Shown: piece by piece, positions 22,683-32,791 of the stretch
How positions within the stretch are numbered: position 1 is the stretch's first letter
Layout of the letters: every line of letters begins with the position of its first letter
Assembly (NCBI RefSeq): GCF_030253575.1
Contig: NC_080567.1
Location: 38,425,001 to 38,489,000 of the forward strand
From: Rhododendron vialii
Taxonomy: Eukaryota; Streptophyta; Magnoliopsida; Ericales; Ericaceae
Reading direction: 5' to 3'
Length of the DNA: 64,000 nucleotides
Notes under the pieces: generated by a model
The model's database searches: none
What the model saw: only the letters and a program-made list of their open reading frames with translations
What the model was told of the DNA's origin: nothing
Position numbers and translations under genes: made by a program

Positions 22683-22880
22683 TAAACTTTTCCTTTCTCC
22701 ACTTACTGATTAGTTCGTCGGAGCTTCTTCCCGGAGGAACAGCCCCTTCCAGTTTTGCAGGTACGCAAGATTTCTTCAACGTTCCCACGGATTATAGAAG
22801 AAGGCTCAAGAAGGAAAGACAACTGCCACGAATGCATGCATTAGTTCCATCTGCTCAACTTCCTCCTTGTCATTGTCCAT
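20700..22880 (-). pseudogene. PIF/Harbinger DDE transposase, interrupted and with four stops
   Basis: HARBI1-like transposase read on the minus strand from an ATG at 22880. The N-terminal frame (MDNDKEEVEQ...) breaks at 22818 and resumes at 22019 after a 798-bp insertion. It continues through FDQLRLTKAAFMTLC, the first catalytic-type Asp in GVLDGTYINI, GWEGSASDSRIL, a second Asp in YLVDAAYTNGEGF, and the Glu of NVVERTFGILKARW (Glu near 21004). It ends CRIITACCLLHNFI ... HGNFT with the stop at 20700-20702. Likely introns lie at about 21479-21558 and 21178-21254. In-frame stops are seen at 21877-21879 (TAA), 21559-21561 (TAG) and 21159-21161 (TAA), besides the insertion. All three D/D/E positions survive, but the gene cannot make full-length protein. 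Role: cut-and-paste transposition with the Myb-like partner. Confidence 0.85.
22015..22822 (+). mobile_element. LTR-like insertion inside the transposase, 5-bp duplication
   Basis: A 798-bp segment (22020-22817) interrupts the transposase frame between two copies of GACAA (22015-22019 and 22818-22822). Removing it with one copy restores the reading frame. Inside, on the + strand, are a TATA box (CTATAAATAC at about 22580), a (TC)n tract (22643-22679) and the string GTCGGAGCTTCTTCCCGGAG ... TTTTGCAGGTACGC, resembling the R/U5 region of plant Gypsy LTRs. No coding internal region remains, so it behaves like a solo LTR. The ends do not show the usual TG...CA, which is odd. Confidence 0.6.
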
Positions 22881-23549
22881 CTATACAACGATGAATACAG
22901 TGAAAAGGAATAGACTATAGGTATACTTTCATACACATATAACAGAACATGTGAGTAGGTCAATCAAATCCACTACTGTGAAAACAAAGTGAGAATAACT
23001 ATGGGTATTCAAAAGTCAGTTGATTAGCAATTTGTGAAATATAAGATAAAAAATGGAATGAGCAATTAAAAATTTTGTGAACTTTAGAGAAGTATGATTT
23101 TAAATCACAAACATTCATAGCATTATGAAGTTTGGCTTGATTCTCTTTCTCGCTTCTTTTTCTTAATGTACCCTATCAAGGTTTTTAAGATAAATTTTTT
23201 TGCCGATCTAAAAAAAAACATTCACAGCATGCATTCTCCAAAGGTATATAGTACAAGTCCAAATTTTAACAACTTAAAAAGCAGAAATCATCGTTCAGAC
23301 ATTCTTCAGAAAAATAACAAAGGGAAGAGTTTCAGCTATTTTTTTTGTGTTTAATGGAACTCAAAACAAGAACTAAATCTGTGATCTTTTTCTCTAGAAA
23401 AATAACAAGGTTTTCTTACTTGTTGGAGCTAGGTATTTCAAATTTCCAGCCAAGATGGTGTCATCTGTCGTATGTTACCAGTAGCTGCTGTCTTCGTCTA
23501 ATCGTGAGAGAAAAGGATGGGGGCTAAGGTTTGTGCTTATAAGCTGCAG
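22881..23549. other. Harbinger element upstream region, no gene
   Basis: Upstream of the transposase start. No coding homology. It contains TTTGCCGATC followed by A-rich sequence near 23200-23222, similar to LINE tails in the window. Confidence 0.35.
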
Positions 23550-23785
23550 GAGTGTGGACTGGACTAAGCAAGGCTATCTTTGTCTTTTCACATTGGAGGA
23601 GTGTGGGCTGGACTACCAATACCAAGTCCAAAAGAGGATTCCCAATACCCCCAAATGACTGGACTGTTAGTCCCTTGGGCTTCCCAATCCTAACCTCAAA
23701 TGTGTAACCAAACAAAGAATTGTGAGACCCATGGGATTCATAATCCCAACTCAACCCATAAGCCAGTTATCAAACGGGCCCTTAG
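23550..23785. mobile_element. Terminal region of the Harbinger family (right end)
   Basis: It ends TTATCAAACGGGCCC at about 23768-23782 followed by TTA, the same terminus type as the MITE at 18114-18472. Internal words such as ACCAATACCAAGTCC and CCCAATACCCCC match that MITE's right half. It lies beyond the transposase start codon, so it is plausibly the 5' end of the full Harbinger element. The matching opposite end is not clearly visible. Confidence 0.5.
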
Positions 23786-23991
23786 AGTATTGCGATTTTG
23801 TGTGTATGTATATATACATTCTCAAAGGTTTTGTACATCAATATGCTTGAATATAAAATTATAAATGCTAATGTCTGTTTGTCAAATTTATAGCTTCCCC
23901 TAACCCTACTATCATTGTTATGAAGTAATGGAAAAGCTAATTATTACACCGCAAATGGAGAAATGCATATTAATTTCTAGTCACCTTCTTT

Positions 23992-24059
<68 letters not shown>

Positions 24060-24062
24060 CGC
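23992..24062. repeat. Compound (TA)n(TG)n(CG)n microsatellite
   Basis: A (TA)n run from about 23992 to 24016 is followed by about 17 TG units and then six GC units ending at 24062. Alternating purine-pyrimidine throughout. Confidence 0.95.
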
Positions 24063-24595
24063 ACTTCTCAAACACTAACAGGGGACAATAATTTTTAAGC
24101 TCGAATCCCTGTTCCTCGTTTGAAGATCTCTCATTCCTTGTTTGGAGTAAGAATGGAGGGTGAAAAAAATTTGCCGGTGATGATTGGAGTGGGGATGAAA
24201 ATGGGTATAGGTGTCAAATGGGTCGTACCATGTTGGTCTATTTAGTTTCGTGTCATGCTAACTCGTTTACTTAGTCACATCATGTAATTTTTTAATCGTG
24301 TCATGCCATACCCATGACAGCCCATCTCCAACCGAGTTTTGACTTAGTATTCGTTGTGCCATGTCTCATGCCCTTTCGTGCCCGTCTGGAATCCTGTTGT
24401 GCTGTGCCATGTCTAGCCCACTTCAATACCGTGATTGTGCCCGACCTATCTAAAACTGTGCTCATGCCCGGTGCCACGTTTAAACGTGTCTATGCCAACT
24501 CAACCTGTTTGACACCTCTAGAAGTGGGAAATAAATTTGGGGATTGGGGACGAAGATAGTAACATCAACCCCGCCCTGCCCCATCCCATTACCAT
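24063..24595. other. Intergenic DNA, no gene
   Basis: A repetitive 'TGCC/GTGCC ATG' rich stretch (24230-24500) looks like a degraded transposon piece, but no terminal structure was found. Confidence 0.3.
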
Positions 24596-25800
24596 CCTTT
24601 GGCCACCACCACGTCGCCGCCACCACCACCACCACATCGCCGCCGCCGCCACCACCACGCTACCACAACCATCGCCGCCACCATGCCACCAACACCACCG
24701 CCGCCACCACACCACCGCCGCCATCACCGCCACTGCCACCACGCCGCCACCACAATTAACAATGTTAATTTTTGTCTAAATTAATAGTCAACCTATATAA
24801 CCTCCTACACCACCAACACAATAATTAACAGTGTTAATTTTTGTCTAAATTAACAGTCAACCCATACAATCTCCTACACCACCACCACCACAACGCCGCC
24901 ACTACAACTACCACCACCACCACCACTCCACCATCACCACCACGCTGCCACCACAATCACCACTACCACGCCGCCGCCGCCACAATTAACAATGTTAATT
25001 TCTATCTAAAATTATCTAAATTAACAGTGTTAATATCTCTCTAAATTAACGATGTTAATTTTCATATAAATTTACACCACAATTAACAGTGTTAATTAAC
25101 AGTTGGCCCATATAACCTCCTATATTACCACTCCACTACCACTATTGCCACAATTAACAGTGTTAAATTCTGTCTAAATTTATAATTAACAGTGTTTAAT
25201 TTTGTCCAAATTTAAAAATCCTTCATATATACAAGAATGTGTACCGTAGATTTTTTCATATATTATCCTTTCCTTAATTGATAATTGGCTAAGAAATGAA
25301 GACAATGAAAATTAACATTGTTAATTGTGGTGTGAATTTAAATGAAAATTAACACTGGTAATTATAAATTTAGACAGAATTTAACACTGTTAATCATGGA
25401 GGCGGTGGTGGAGTGGTGGTGTAAGAGGTTATATGGGCTAACTGTTAATTAACCCTATTAATTATGATGTGAATTTATGTAAAAACTAACACTCTTAATT
25501 TATATAGAAATTATTAATATTATTAATTGTGGTGGTGGTGGTGGTGGCAGCGACGGCGTGGTGGTGATGGTAGAGTGTGGTGGTGGCCGCGGCGTTGTGG
25601 TGGTGGTGATCATTGTAGTGGCGGTGGCAGCGGTGGCGTGATGGCGGCGGTTGTGGTGGTGGCGTGGTGGTGGTGGCAGCGGCGGCGGAGGCGGTGGTGA
25701 CGTGGTGGTGGGGGCGGTGAGGGTGGCGTGATAGTGGTGGTGGTGGTGATGGCAGCGGCCGTGGTGGTGGTGGCGGCGGCGGCGTTGTGGAGAGTGGGCT
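24596..25800. repeat. Large imperfect foldback of CCA/CCG triplet arrays
   Basis: The left side (24600-24753 and about 24880-24985) is (CCACCG)n-like. The right side (25531-25796) is the complementary (GGTGGC)n. Between them AATTAACA(A/G)TGTTAATTT units recur, on the left as GTTAATTTTTGTCTAAATT and on the right inverted. The whole 1.2 kb is an inverted repeat that can fold on itself. Open frames here encode only His/Pro/Thr/Ala runs and are artefacts of triplet repetition. Confidence 0.75.
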
Positions 25801-26622
25801 GCATTCATTTGCAACCCTAAATGATGGGATGTGTTCATTTTTTGCTATTTAAAGTGGGGTAAAGAAGTAAAATTATACCCACAGGACTAGTGAGCATTGC
25901 ACTTTTACCCCATAGGACTTGGTGGGCTACGGAATCCAATATTAGGACCGGACCAGAATTAACTCATTGCAAATTGGGTCACGAATACGTTTTGGATTGA
26001 GCCTTCAGGTTCCTCTCTTAACAATCATCCGCACTCTAAACTTTTGAATAGTTCAGAGGACCAAAGGTCCAAAATACACCCTGGAATTTTGATCAGAAAA
26101 AAGAGAGCCCATGGAATTAAGTTAGTGCGGGTTCTACGATGAAATACTTTTAAGATTTTAGCTTTCAAAAAGCAATTGTGAGTGTTTGTCGAAAATTATC
26201 AATTTTGCAAAATTTGAAAGCCGATGATTTTAAACAAAACCTAAAAAGCTATAATTATTTCAAAGAGAGTTTAAAACTACTACAATCTAATTTTGTTCTC
26301 CCTACAACTGTAGCAGACAACTCTTCAAACTGACCATTCTTTCTCCCACACCACCAGCCCAATCACATATGACTGATGAATCTCCCAAATTAATGGTGGA
26401 AAACAGCTGACCAGACTCTTCTTAGCCATCACTTTTGTTGCTAAAAAGCCCGACGGACAGAGACTTTACCCCATTCTCTCTAAATTTTTTGGTAATCTTT
26501 TTGATTTTTTTTCTGATTTTTTTTTTAGATTTACATTATATTTTTTAAATTAATAATCACTCCTCTTGACAAAGGAGTTTCAAAGTAAAAAAAAATTACG
26601 ACCAAAAAAAAAATGTTAAAGA
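25801..26622. other. Intergenic DNA, no gene
   Basis: AT-rich, no coding homology recognised. Confidence 0.3.
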
Positions 26623-27110
26623 TTAAATGTGAACCCAATTTGGGAAATCAAGTCCCACATCGAGAGTTGCAGAAAACATGAAATGATACATAAGGACTTT
26701 CGACCAGCTACTGTATAATTTAAAGTTAATCTTTTGAGCCACTTGGTTAGACGAATAGTTAGCAGATCAGCTAAGACGGTTTATTACAGTTGCTATCAGA
26801 ACACAGTCCTGGTCTACATAGTGGGGGTCACCTCCGAGCACACTAATTGTGCTGTATAGAGCCAAGTGTCACACTATAACTACCAGGGAAAGATTCATTG
26901 CTGGACCAATGCAACGAGGACGTTGCATTATAAGGTGGAGAGATTGTAAGAACCAAATTTAGGAAATCAAGCCCCATATCGAGAGTTGCAGAAAACATGA
27001 AATGGTATATAAGGACTTTCGACTAGCTGTATAACTTGAAATTAACCTTTTGAGCCCACGTGGTTAGACGAATAGTTAACAGGTCAGGTTGGGCTGGTCG
27101 TAACATTAAA
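26623..27110 (+). mobile_element. TRIM (miniature LTR retrotransposon), 478 bp
   Basis: Two 161-bp LTRs (26628-26788 and 26945-27105) both begin TGT and end in CA. They share AATCAAG(T/C)CCCA(C/T)ATCGAGAG and GTTGCAGAAAACATGAAATG. Next to the left LTR is a primer-binding site TGCTATCAGAAC (26791-26802), close to the initiator-Met tRNA complement TGGTATCAGAGC. Next to the right LTR is a purine-rich tract (AAGGTGGAGAGA). The 5-bp target duplication TTAAA flanks it exactly (26623-26627, 27106-27110). The internal domain is only about 156 bp and codes for nothing, so it is a non-autonomous TRIM. It lies about 520 bp upstream of the cold-shock protein start. Confidence 0.88.
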
Positions 27111-27628
27111 AAATCAAACAATTGGTATTTTTTGTCTTTTCTCAAAGATTAAAAAAATCAAACAGTTGGTATTTTTGTCTTAAACTTTTTTAATTCTAAT
27201 TTTTTTGATTTATCTTATCACGAATGATTGATCTAAAAAATTACGGTGAAAAAGTAAAAATCCAGGAATAAAATTATCAAGAAAAAATAATAAGGGAGAA
27301 TTGGGCGTGATAGAAACGCAGGATAACCGGGCCATATTTGGGAAATAATTCCGTGCCCCTGGCCATGTAGACCCCATCATCAAACATACATGTACCCACA
27401 GAATACACCGCTGTGATCGAAGAAAGAGATGTTAGGGCAGGAGCACTGAATAATTCCTCCACCATTCGGATATATATCCCCATTCCCCACAACGGCCCAA
27501 AAGCCAAAGGGGTGTGACTGAGAAAGTGAGAGAGAGAGTGAGAGGAGAGAGAGTAGGGTTTGCTCTCTTCTTTTCTTCATCTAGGTCTGCGTGTTGTTCT
27601 TTCTTTAGGGTTTTTTCGATCCGAAAAA
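27111..27628 (+). promoter_or_regulatory. Promoter and 5' UTR of the cold-shock protein gene
   Basis: A possible TATA element (ATATATAT, 27471-27478) lies about 150 bp before the start codon. The leader is GA-rich (27524-27553). It has a telo-box TAGGGTTT at 27554-27561 and a second TTAGGGTTTT near 27606. Telo-boxes near transcription starts are common in plant genes for translation and RNA metabolism. The transcription start itself is inferred. Confidence 0.45.
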
Positions 27629-28279
27629 ATGGCAGAGGGTAAGATGAAGGGAACGGTGAAGTGGTTCAACGAGCAGAAGGGATTCGGCTTCATCACCCCC
27701 GACGACGGCGGCGACGATCTCTTCGTCCACCAGTCCTCGATCCAGTCCGAGGGCTTCCGCAGCCTCGGCGAGGGCGAATCCGTCGAGTTCGTCGTCGAAC
27801 AGGACCACGGCGGCCGCACCAAGGCCGTCGACGTCACCGGCCCCGACGGTGCTCCCGTTCAGGGCAGCTCCCGCGGCGGCGGGGGAGGCGGCGGACGTGG
27901 CGGAGGCGGCGGGTACGGGTTCAGCAGCGGCGGGGGAGGTGGACGGTCAGGTGGTGGCCGCGGCGGCGGAGGATATGGCGGCGGAGGCTACGGAAGCGGC
28001 GGCGGCGGGTACGGTGGCGGCGGTGGTGGGTACGGCGGCGGCGGTGGTGGGTACGGCGGCGGTGGTGGAGGTAATGGTTGTTTCAAGTGTGGGGAAGAAG
28101 GGCATATGGCTAGGGACTGCTACCAGAGCGGCGGCGGCGGAGGTGGTGGTGGTGGAAGGTATGGCGGTGGTGGAGGCCGTGGAGGGGGCGGTGGTGGAGG
28201 TCGTGGAGGCGGCGGCGGTTGTTTCAGCTGCGGGGAGGAAGGGCATTTCTCTCGTGAATGCCCCAACGCTTCTCGTTGA
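27629..28279 (+). CDS. Cold-shock domain, glycine-rich, two-zinc-knuckle RNA-binding protein, 216 aa
   Basis: Plant cold-shock protein of the GRP2/CSP2 type, a nucleic-acid chaperone that melts RNA structure and supports growth and translation in the cold, acting in nucleus and cytoplasm. The cold-shock domain spans about residues 6-72, with RNP1 KGFGFI (17-22) and RNP2 LFVHQ (31-35). A Gly/Tyr-rich region (about 76-150) follows, then a CCHC knuckle [14 protein letters not shown] (C151, C154, H159, C164). A second Gly-rich spacer leads to the knuckle [14 protein letters not shown] (C198, C201, H206, C211). The ATG at 27629 starts the family-typical [13 protein letters not shown]. The frame is open further upstream, but that extension lies in the leader. 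Length fits (Arabidopsis CSP2/GRP2 is about 200 aa). No intron. The coding region is much more GC-rich than its surroundings. Confidence 0.95.
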   Translation: MAEGKMKGTVKWFNEQKGFGFITPDDGGDDLFVHQSSIQSEGFRSLGEGESVEFVVEQDHGGRTKAVDVTGPDGAPVQGSSRGGGGGGGRGGGGGYGFSSGGGGGRSGGGRGGGGYGGGGYGSGGGGYGGGGGGYGGGGGGYGGGGGGNGCFKCGEEGHMARDCYQSGGGGGGGGGRYGGGGGRGGGGGGGRGGGGGCFSCGEEGHFSRECPNASR

Positions 28280-29194
28280 AAAAATGGGTGAGAAAGAAAA
28301 GGGGGTAAATGTGGATCTTCCCGATTTGCTTACCTTTTCTGTTTAGTTATTCTTATTGTCTCTTTTAGTTTTAATGAAATGGGTGAACCATATGATGTTT
28401 TTGTTTTCGTGGGGATCATGGGTGTTAAGTGGTCACCTTTCTGTTGCTGTTTTTAATTTGATCTGTTTCTTTGGTAGGGTTTTATGAGATCTGGTGATGA
28501 TTATCTGGTTTTCTTGTCTTTAGATCTAGGTTTTGGCTATGGTATGGAGGGTATCTGTCTCCACAGTCTCTTCATACGTATAGATATACACATGTATTTC
28601 TATACATGTCGTTTTGCTATGAAAGAATTATGGTTTACTTTTAATGAATGATCTTTCTTTATTCATCCTTTGTGATTGTGAATTTTTACTGGTAGCCATA
28701 GTTTGTTGATATTATCACAAAGCACAGAAACATACTATTGTTTCTTTTTCTCAGATTTAGCTTTGATGGGAAGCAGATATTTCGAGATTAAACAGAGAAA
28801 GTGACATTGAAATCTGGGGGATGTCCTTTTCTTGTTTCAATTTTCTTCCTTCTGCATAGTGTAGTGGGGGACAGGGTCTGGATTGGCTGTTGAGGAAATG
28901 CTGGTCTATTACGTTTTAAGTACTATCTTTGGGAAAGTTTCTGATAACACGATTATAACAGGAACCTACTTTAACCCGTAGCCACTCCATTAGTATTACT
29001 CGGGATATTTATGAACCTGTTTGCAGTTCATGATCATCAATGGAGTAGTATTCATCTTGACATTTATTTGTCTGTCCCCTTGCTTTAACTGTTTGTATAA
29101 TTGGCTGGTGACATATTGTGGAACCTGGATTTGAAATTTTACCATTTCCCAAAACGCCTGCCAAAATTCAACTATTGTGAATTAAAAATGCTAG
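28280..29194. other. 3' flank of the cold-shock gene and intergenic DNA
   Basis: T-rich 3' UTR-like sequence, with a near-canonical AATGAAAT at 28372. No further gene. Confidence 0.4.
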
Positions 29195-29625
29195 AATCAC
29201 ACTTATTTACACGAGTGCTCATCTATACTCTCAAAAATGTTGTGGGCTTCACACACATTACGACCGTGCTACTTGCACATATTTTTGTGGGGTCCATTTC
29301 GGGATTCCACAAAATGATCTGAACTGTTGACATCTTTTTTTAAATATTTTTTGGAGGTTTTCTGTAAAAAAATCGGCTTTGACGGATAGCGGAAAGGGCT
29401 TTCTTAGAAATCGTTCTCAAAAATCGTAGGACTCTGTTTTGTCCTACGATTTCTGAGAAAGCTTTTTCTGATATCCGTCGAAGCTGGTTTTTTATAGAAA
29501 CCCTCCAAAAAATATTTCAAAAAAAATAAGCGGTTCGGATTATTTTGGTGGGACTCTGATACGAGCCCTATAAAAATGTATACGTGTACAAGATATTCGA
29601 AAAACTTATGTGTGAAAATCATTAC
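29195..29625. mobile_element. Foldback MITE-like element, core about 29270-29575
   Basis: The left core AAATATTTTTTGGAGG ... CTTAGAAATCGT and right core ACGATTTCTGAGAAAG ... CCTCCAAAAAATATTT are reverse complements around a short centre (CGTAGGACTCTGTTTTGTCC). Weaker complementarity continues outward for about 70 bp. The layout resembles the MULE-type element at 30520, but I could not identify a clean duplication. Confidence 0.55.
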
Positions 29626-29807
29626 TCCACACATTAACGCATTCAATGTGCGTGGAGCTTTTACCTTTGTGAGTATGGGGGTAAGTTAGAGTGACCGTAG
29701 AATGATTGATTGCGATTTGCTTTATTTGTTGATGTGTGGGACCTGGAAAACAATACAGTAGTTTGTTTATAGGAACTTGGACCAAGCAACTTTGGGTGTG
29801 ATACTTT

Positions 29808-30323
29808 TAAGAGCATCTTCAATTCAATATTTCATTTTTGCCTTTATTTTTTCATTTGAGAGTCAAAATAATATATTTTATTGCAAAAGTGATTTTGGAG
29901 GAAATCTAACTCCAACCCAATACTCTATTTTTACTTCTATTTTTTTTAAAACTCATTCCAAATCTCAAACTTTTCCACTTTTCTTCCAAAATTCAAATTT
30001 TCATTTTTCTAACTTCATTAAAAAAATAATTCAATATGGGTCTTATTTTGAAGATATTGTACATATCTTTTGATTGGTACCAATTTTATAAAGGATTAGT
30101 GTATCAAAACTAATTTGATGAACAAAATGAGATTTGGTGAGGGTGAATAGTGAAATAGAGGAGATCCATCATTTTTTTCTCCATCCTCCATATTTAAAGT
30201 ACCAAACTTGATCCTCTCAAATGGAGGAGAAAATAGAAGATGGATTGGAATGGTATTTCTTCCAAAAATGATCCTTTCAAATGAAAAAATAGAGGAATGG
30301 AGGGTGCATTGGAGATGTTCAAA
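29808..30323. mobile_element. Tourist-like MITE, about 510 bp
   Basis: The left end GAGCATCTTCAATTCAAT (29811) is preceded by TAA. The right end GCATTGGAGATGTTC (ending 30320) is its near-complement and is followed by AAA, a slightly eroded TAA. 'GAGCATCTCCAA' termini are very common in plant Tourist/Harbinger MITEs. Non-coding, T-rich left half and A-rich right half. Confidence 0.6.
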
Positions 30324-30510
30324 TGTTGAATTTACCACCCCAGTATCGAAAAAGTAGCCTGTTATTTAATTATCGGGTTTTAAGGATAGCCGAAATGGAT
30401 CCGTGACACGTGTTGGAATGCCCCTAGAAGATAAATATAAACAATGATGATGATTTTCAAAGTTGAAAATACAGAAACTAGCTTCAAAAGGGTTGTGATT
30501 AGTAGAGTAT

Positions 30511-30897
30511 TATTTGGCACAGAAATGTTACACACACAGCAAAAGTGCACAGATTTTTTATGGGGCCCACTACGGGTCCCACACAAATAATCATTAAATG
30601 TAAAATATTTTTTCAAGGGCTTCCGCAAAAAATCAGCTTAATCCAATACCTATAAATGCTCGATTCAATTATCTAACTTTTCATTATTCTGAAATTCGAA
30701 TGAAAAGTTAAATATGAAAAGTTAAATGATTGAATCGAGCACCTATGAGTATCGGATTGAGCTGATTTTTCGCGGGGGCCTTTGAAAAAATGTTTTACAT
30801 TTAATGAACGAATCGGATTATTTGTGTGGGACCCGTAGTGAGCTCCACAAAAAATCTGTAAACTTTTACGGTGTGTGTAGCATTGCTGTATTTGGCA
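30511..30897. mobile_element. MULE-type MITE, 369 bp, 9-bp target duplication
   Basis: The element at 30520-30888 starts CAGAAATGTTACACACAC. Its other end, read in reverse, is CAGCAATGCTACACACAC. It is flanked by the perfect 9-bp duplication TATTTGGCA (30511-30519 and 30889-30897), the length typical of Mutator-like elements. The arms match inward through CACTACGGGTCCCACACAAATA, so the whole unit is a hairpin. Non-coding. Confidence 0.8.
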
Positions 30898-30899
30898 GG

Positions 30900-31241
30900 C
30901 ATTAAAGCACCTTTTAATTCAAAGCGGAGGCCTTGTTACTTTTGCTATTTCCCAAATCTATTCCATGTTGATGAACATTTGTTCATAAATACTTTCAAAT
31001 AGGGTTGTCATGGATCCGACCCGCCCGACCACCCGCCCTGAAAATACACCTAATGGACGGATCTGATTCTCCTTTTCGGTTGGATTCAGGCCCACTGTCG
31101 GATTTTGCAAATGGTCGGTCGAGTGTCATGTGTATCATATCATTTGTCGGATGACCCGACCCGACGGATAACAGAAGTGCAAAAGGAAAAAAAAAACCCC
31201 TAAATTCCACCCGTTCTCACTTCTCAGATTTATTCGTCCCC
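30900..31241. other. Intergenic DNA with GACCCG-rich repeat
   Basis: The stretch 31010-31170 is rich in (GACCCGACC) words. A similar stretch occurs at 31790-31945 in mixed orientation. The two may be ends of one degraded element spanning this interval. Confidence 0.35.
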
Positions 31242-31275
31242 AGTACGCCATCTATCTTTAAAAAAAAAAAAGTAC

Positions 31276-31282
<7 letters not shown>
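31242..31282 (+). repeat. Minimal poly(A) retroinsertion with 12-bp duplication
   Basis: The perfect repeat AGTACGCCATCT occurs at 31242-31253 and 31271-31282. The 17-bp insert between them is ATCTTTAAAAAAAAAAA. Confidence 0.65.

Positions 31283-31313
<31 letters not shown>
31281..31313. repeat. (CT)n microsatellite
   Basis: An uninterrupted 33-bp CT tract, about 175 bp upstream of the small ORF at 31487. Confidence 0.9.
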
Positions 31314-31316
<3 letters not shown>

Positions 31317-31486
31317 CATACATCTCAAGGTGTCCAACACCCATCCCACCCTAAACCCCTTCCCCCTTCTCTCTCCCAATCCAATTGACCCCCACGCTCT
31401 CGATCTCCACTCTAATTGAAACCTAGGGTTCCCAAATTTCCACACCAAGATTTCTTCGTTTGCTTCAAAAATCAATCAATCTGCGC

Positions 31487-31609
31487 ATGGATTCCAAGGT
31501 TTCGTTGCCGTTCTGGTCTTTTTGTTCCTTGATCGACAACGACAATGCTCTATCGACGACGACGCCGTTCTCGGAGGAGTGCATCTACTTGTTGAACCAA
31601 CGGCTTTGA
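31487..31609 (+). other. Possible small ORF, 40 aa, unknown
   Basis: An ATG at 31487 opens a 40-residue frame (MDSKVSLPFWSF ... YLLNQRL). It is preceded by a leader that looks like a real plant 5' UTR (CT tract, C-rich, then 'ACCTAGGGTTCCC'). I recognise no domain. It may be the captured 5' end of a gene cut off by repeat insertion, or chance. Confidence 0.2.
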
Positions 31610-32791
31610 ATTTTGATGTGGTCGATCCGTATGTATTTATCTTTTGAAGTTTGATGTGCTTTGTATGTATTTCTCTTTTTAAAGTGAGAGACTGAAAGTG
31701 ATGTGTTATTGGTTATGGTTTTGTCGATCTCTTTTTCTCCCAACATTTCTGATTAATTTCTGTATGAAAGTTTTTTGTTGTTTGTTTTGGATCCGGCGAC
31801 CAGACCGAACCAGATAAATCCAACCCGACCACATTTCGGTCAGAGCCCGACCAGTGGTAAGGTCGCTTTCGGGTGAACATTCCGATAATCCGACAAAAGT
31901 TGGGTCGGGTCCAACCCGAACCCGACCAAACCCGACACGTGGACAGCCGTACTTTCAATACCAATGGGATCCAACCAATACCATATTTTAGTGCCACAAA
32001 AAAGGATGAATTTTTTTTTAAAAAAAAACTGGTTTTTTGTTATTTCAACGCCAGCAGAATGCCTTTGTTCCAGATAGTCTCCCCATTAACAACACACTCC
32101 AATGACACCAATGTTGAAGATCGAAAATAAGCAGAGTTTCGTGACGTCCGATCATGTACTTCAAAGGCCTTAGATATTTTTTGGGGTTAAATCGAAGAAA
32201 ACAAACGCACTGAATTAAACCCCCTCTCGCAGGTATCGCCAATGAGCTGCTACCAATTCGTCGATCTCTTCTGGAGGAATAACAAACGGAACCATTTTTA
32301 TCCTCTTGTTCAACTCCCATGCGACCTAGTTTGTTTTGCAACCCTTTTGCCTTCTGGCCCTTCTCTAAGACTTTGGTTCATCCTGCTGCCAATGGCATAC
32401 ATTTGAGAGCTGCATTCACTAACTAGCATGCCGTAAGGCCTGCGGTGAGAGGTTCCACCTTTGGTCATTTGCATAGCTATTTAGAGTCTGTCTCCACTTG
32501 AACCTCTTTTCATGAATTTGATACATAGCCTTTTTTTTCATTTCTTTATCTTAGAAATTCGTAAACTGCTTTATCTTGAAGGGGTTTGAACTAATGGAGA
32601 CCTCATTGTCTGCCCCAGCACTGAGCCTAGGAGGCATCTTCTGATAAATGGCGTTTGGAATGGAAAATCCTGTCTCTCTCATGAAAACTGAAATAGCATT
32701 GGACACATAAAGAAAACTATCTATATGGGCCATTTGTTTTTTTCTTGGACTAACGATTGATCCACATTAGCCCAATCCCAAATAACCCAAA
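31610..32791. other. Intergenic DNA, no gene
   Basis: Includes the second GACCCG-rich stretch (31790-31945). No supported coding sequence. Confidence 0.3.

Noticed and set aside
18114..23782. Reading these two ends as the two termini of a single Harbinger element
   Set aside because: The end at 18114 already pairs with 18472 across a perfect TGA duplication, and the flank after 23782 is TTA, not TGA. The left end of the large element remains unknown.
24537..25838. Long His/Pro/Thr-rich frames
   Set aside because: Translation of CCA/CCG triplet repeats in a foldback repeat, not genes.
27849..28346. 165-codon Ala/Val-rich frame and an antisense Thr/Ala-rich frame over the cold-shock gene
   Set aside because: They come from the GGN repeats read in other frames. 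The frame with the cold-shock domain and zinc knuckles is the real one.
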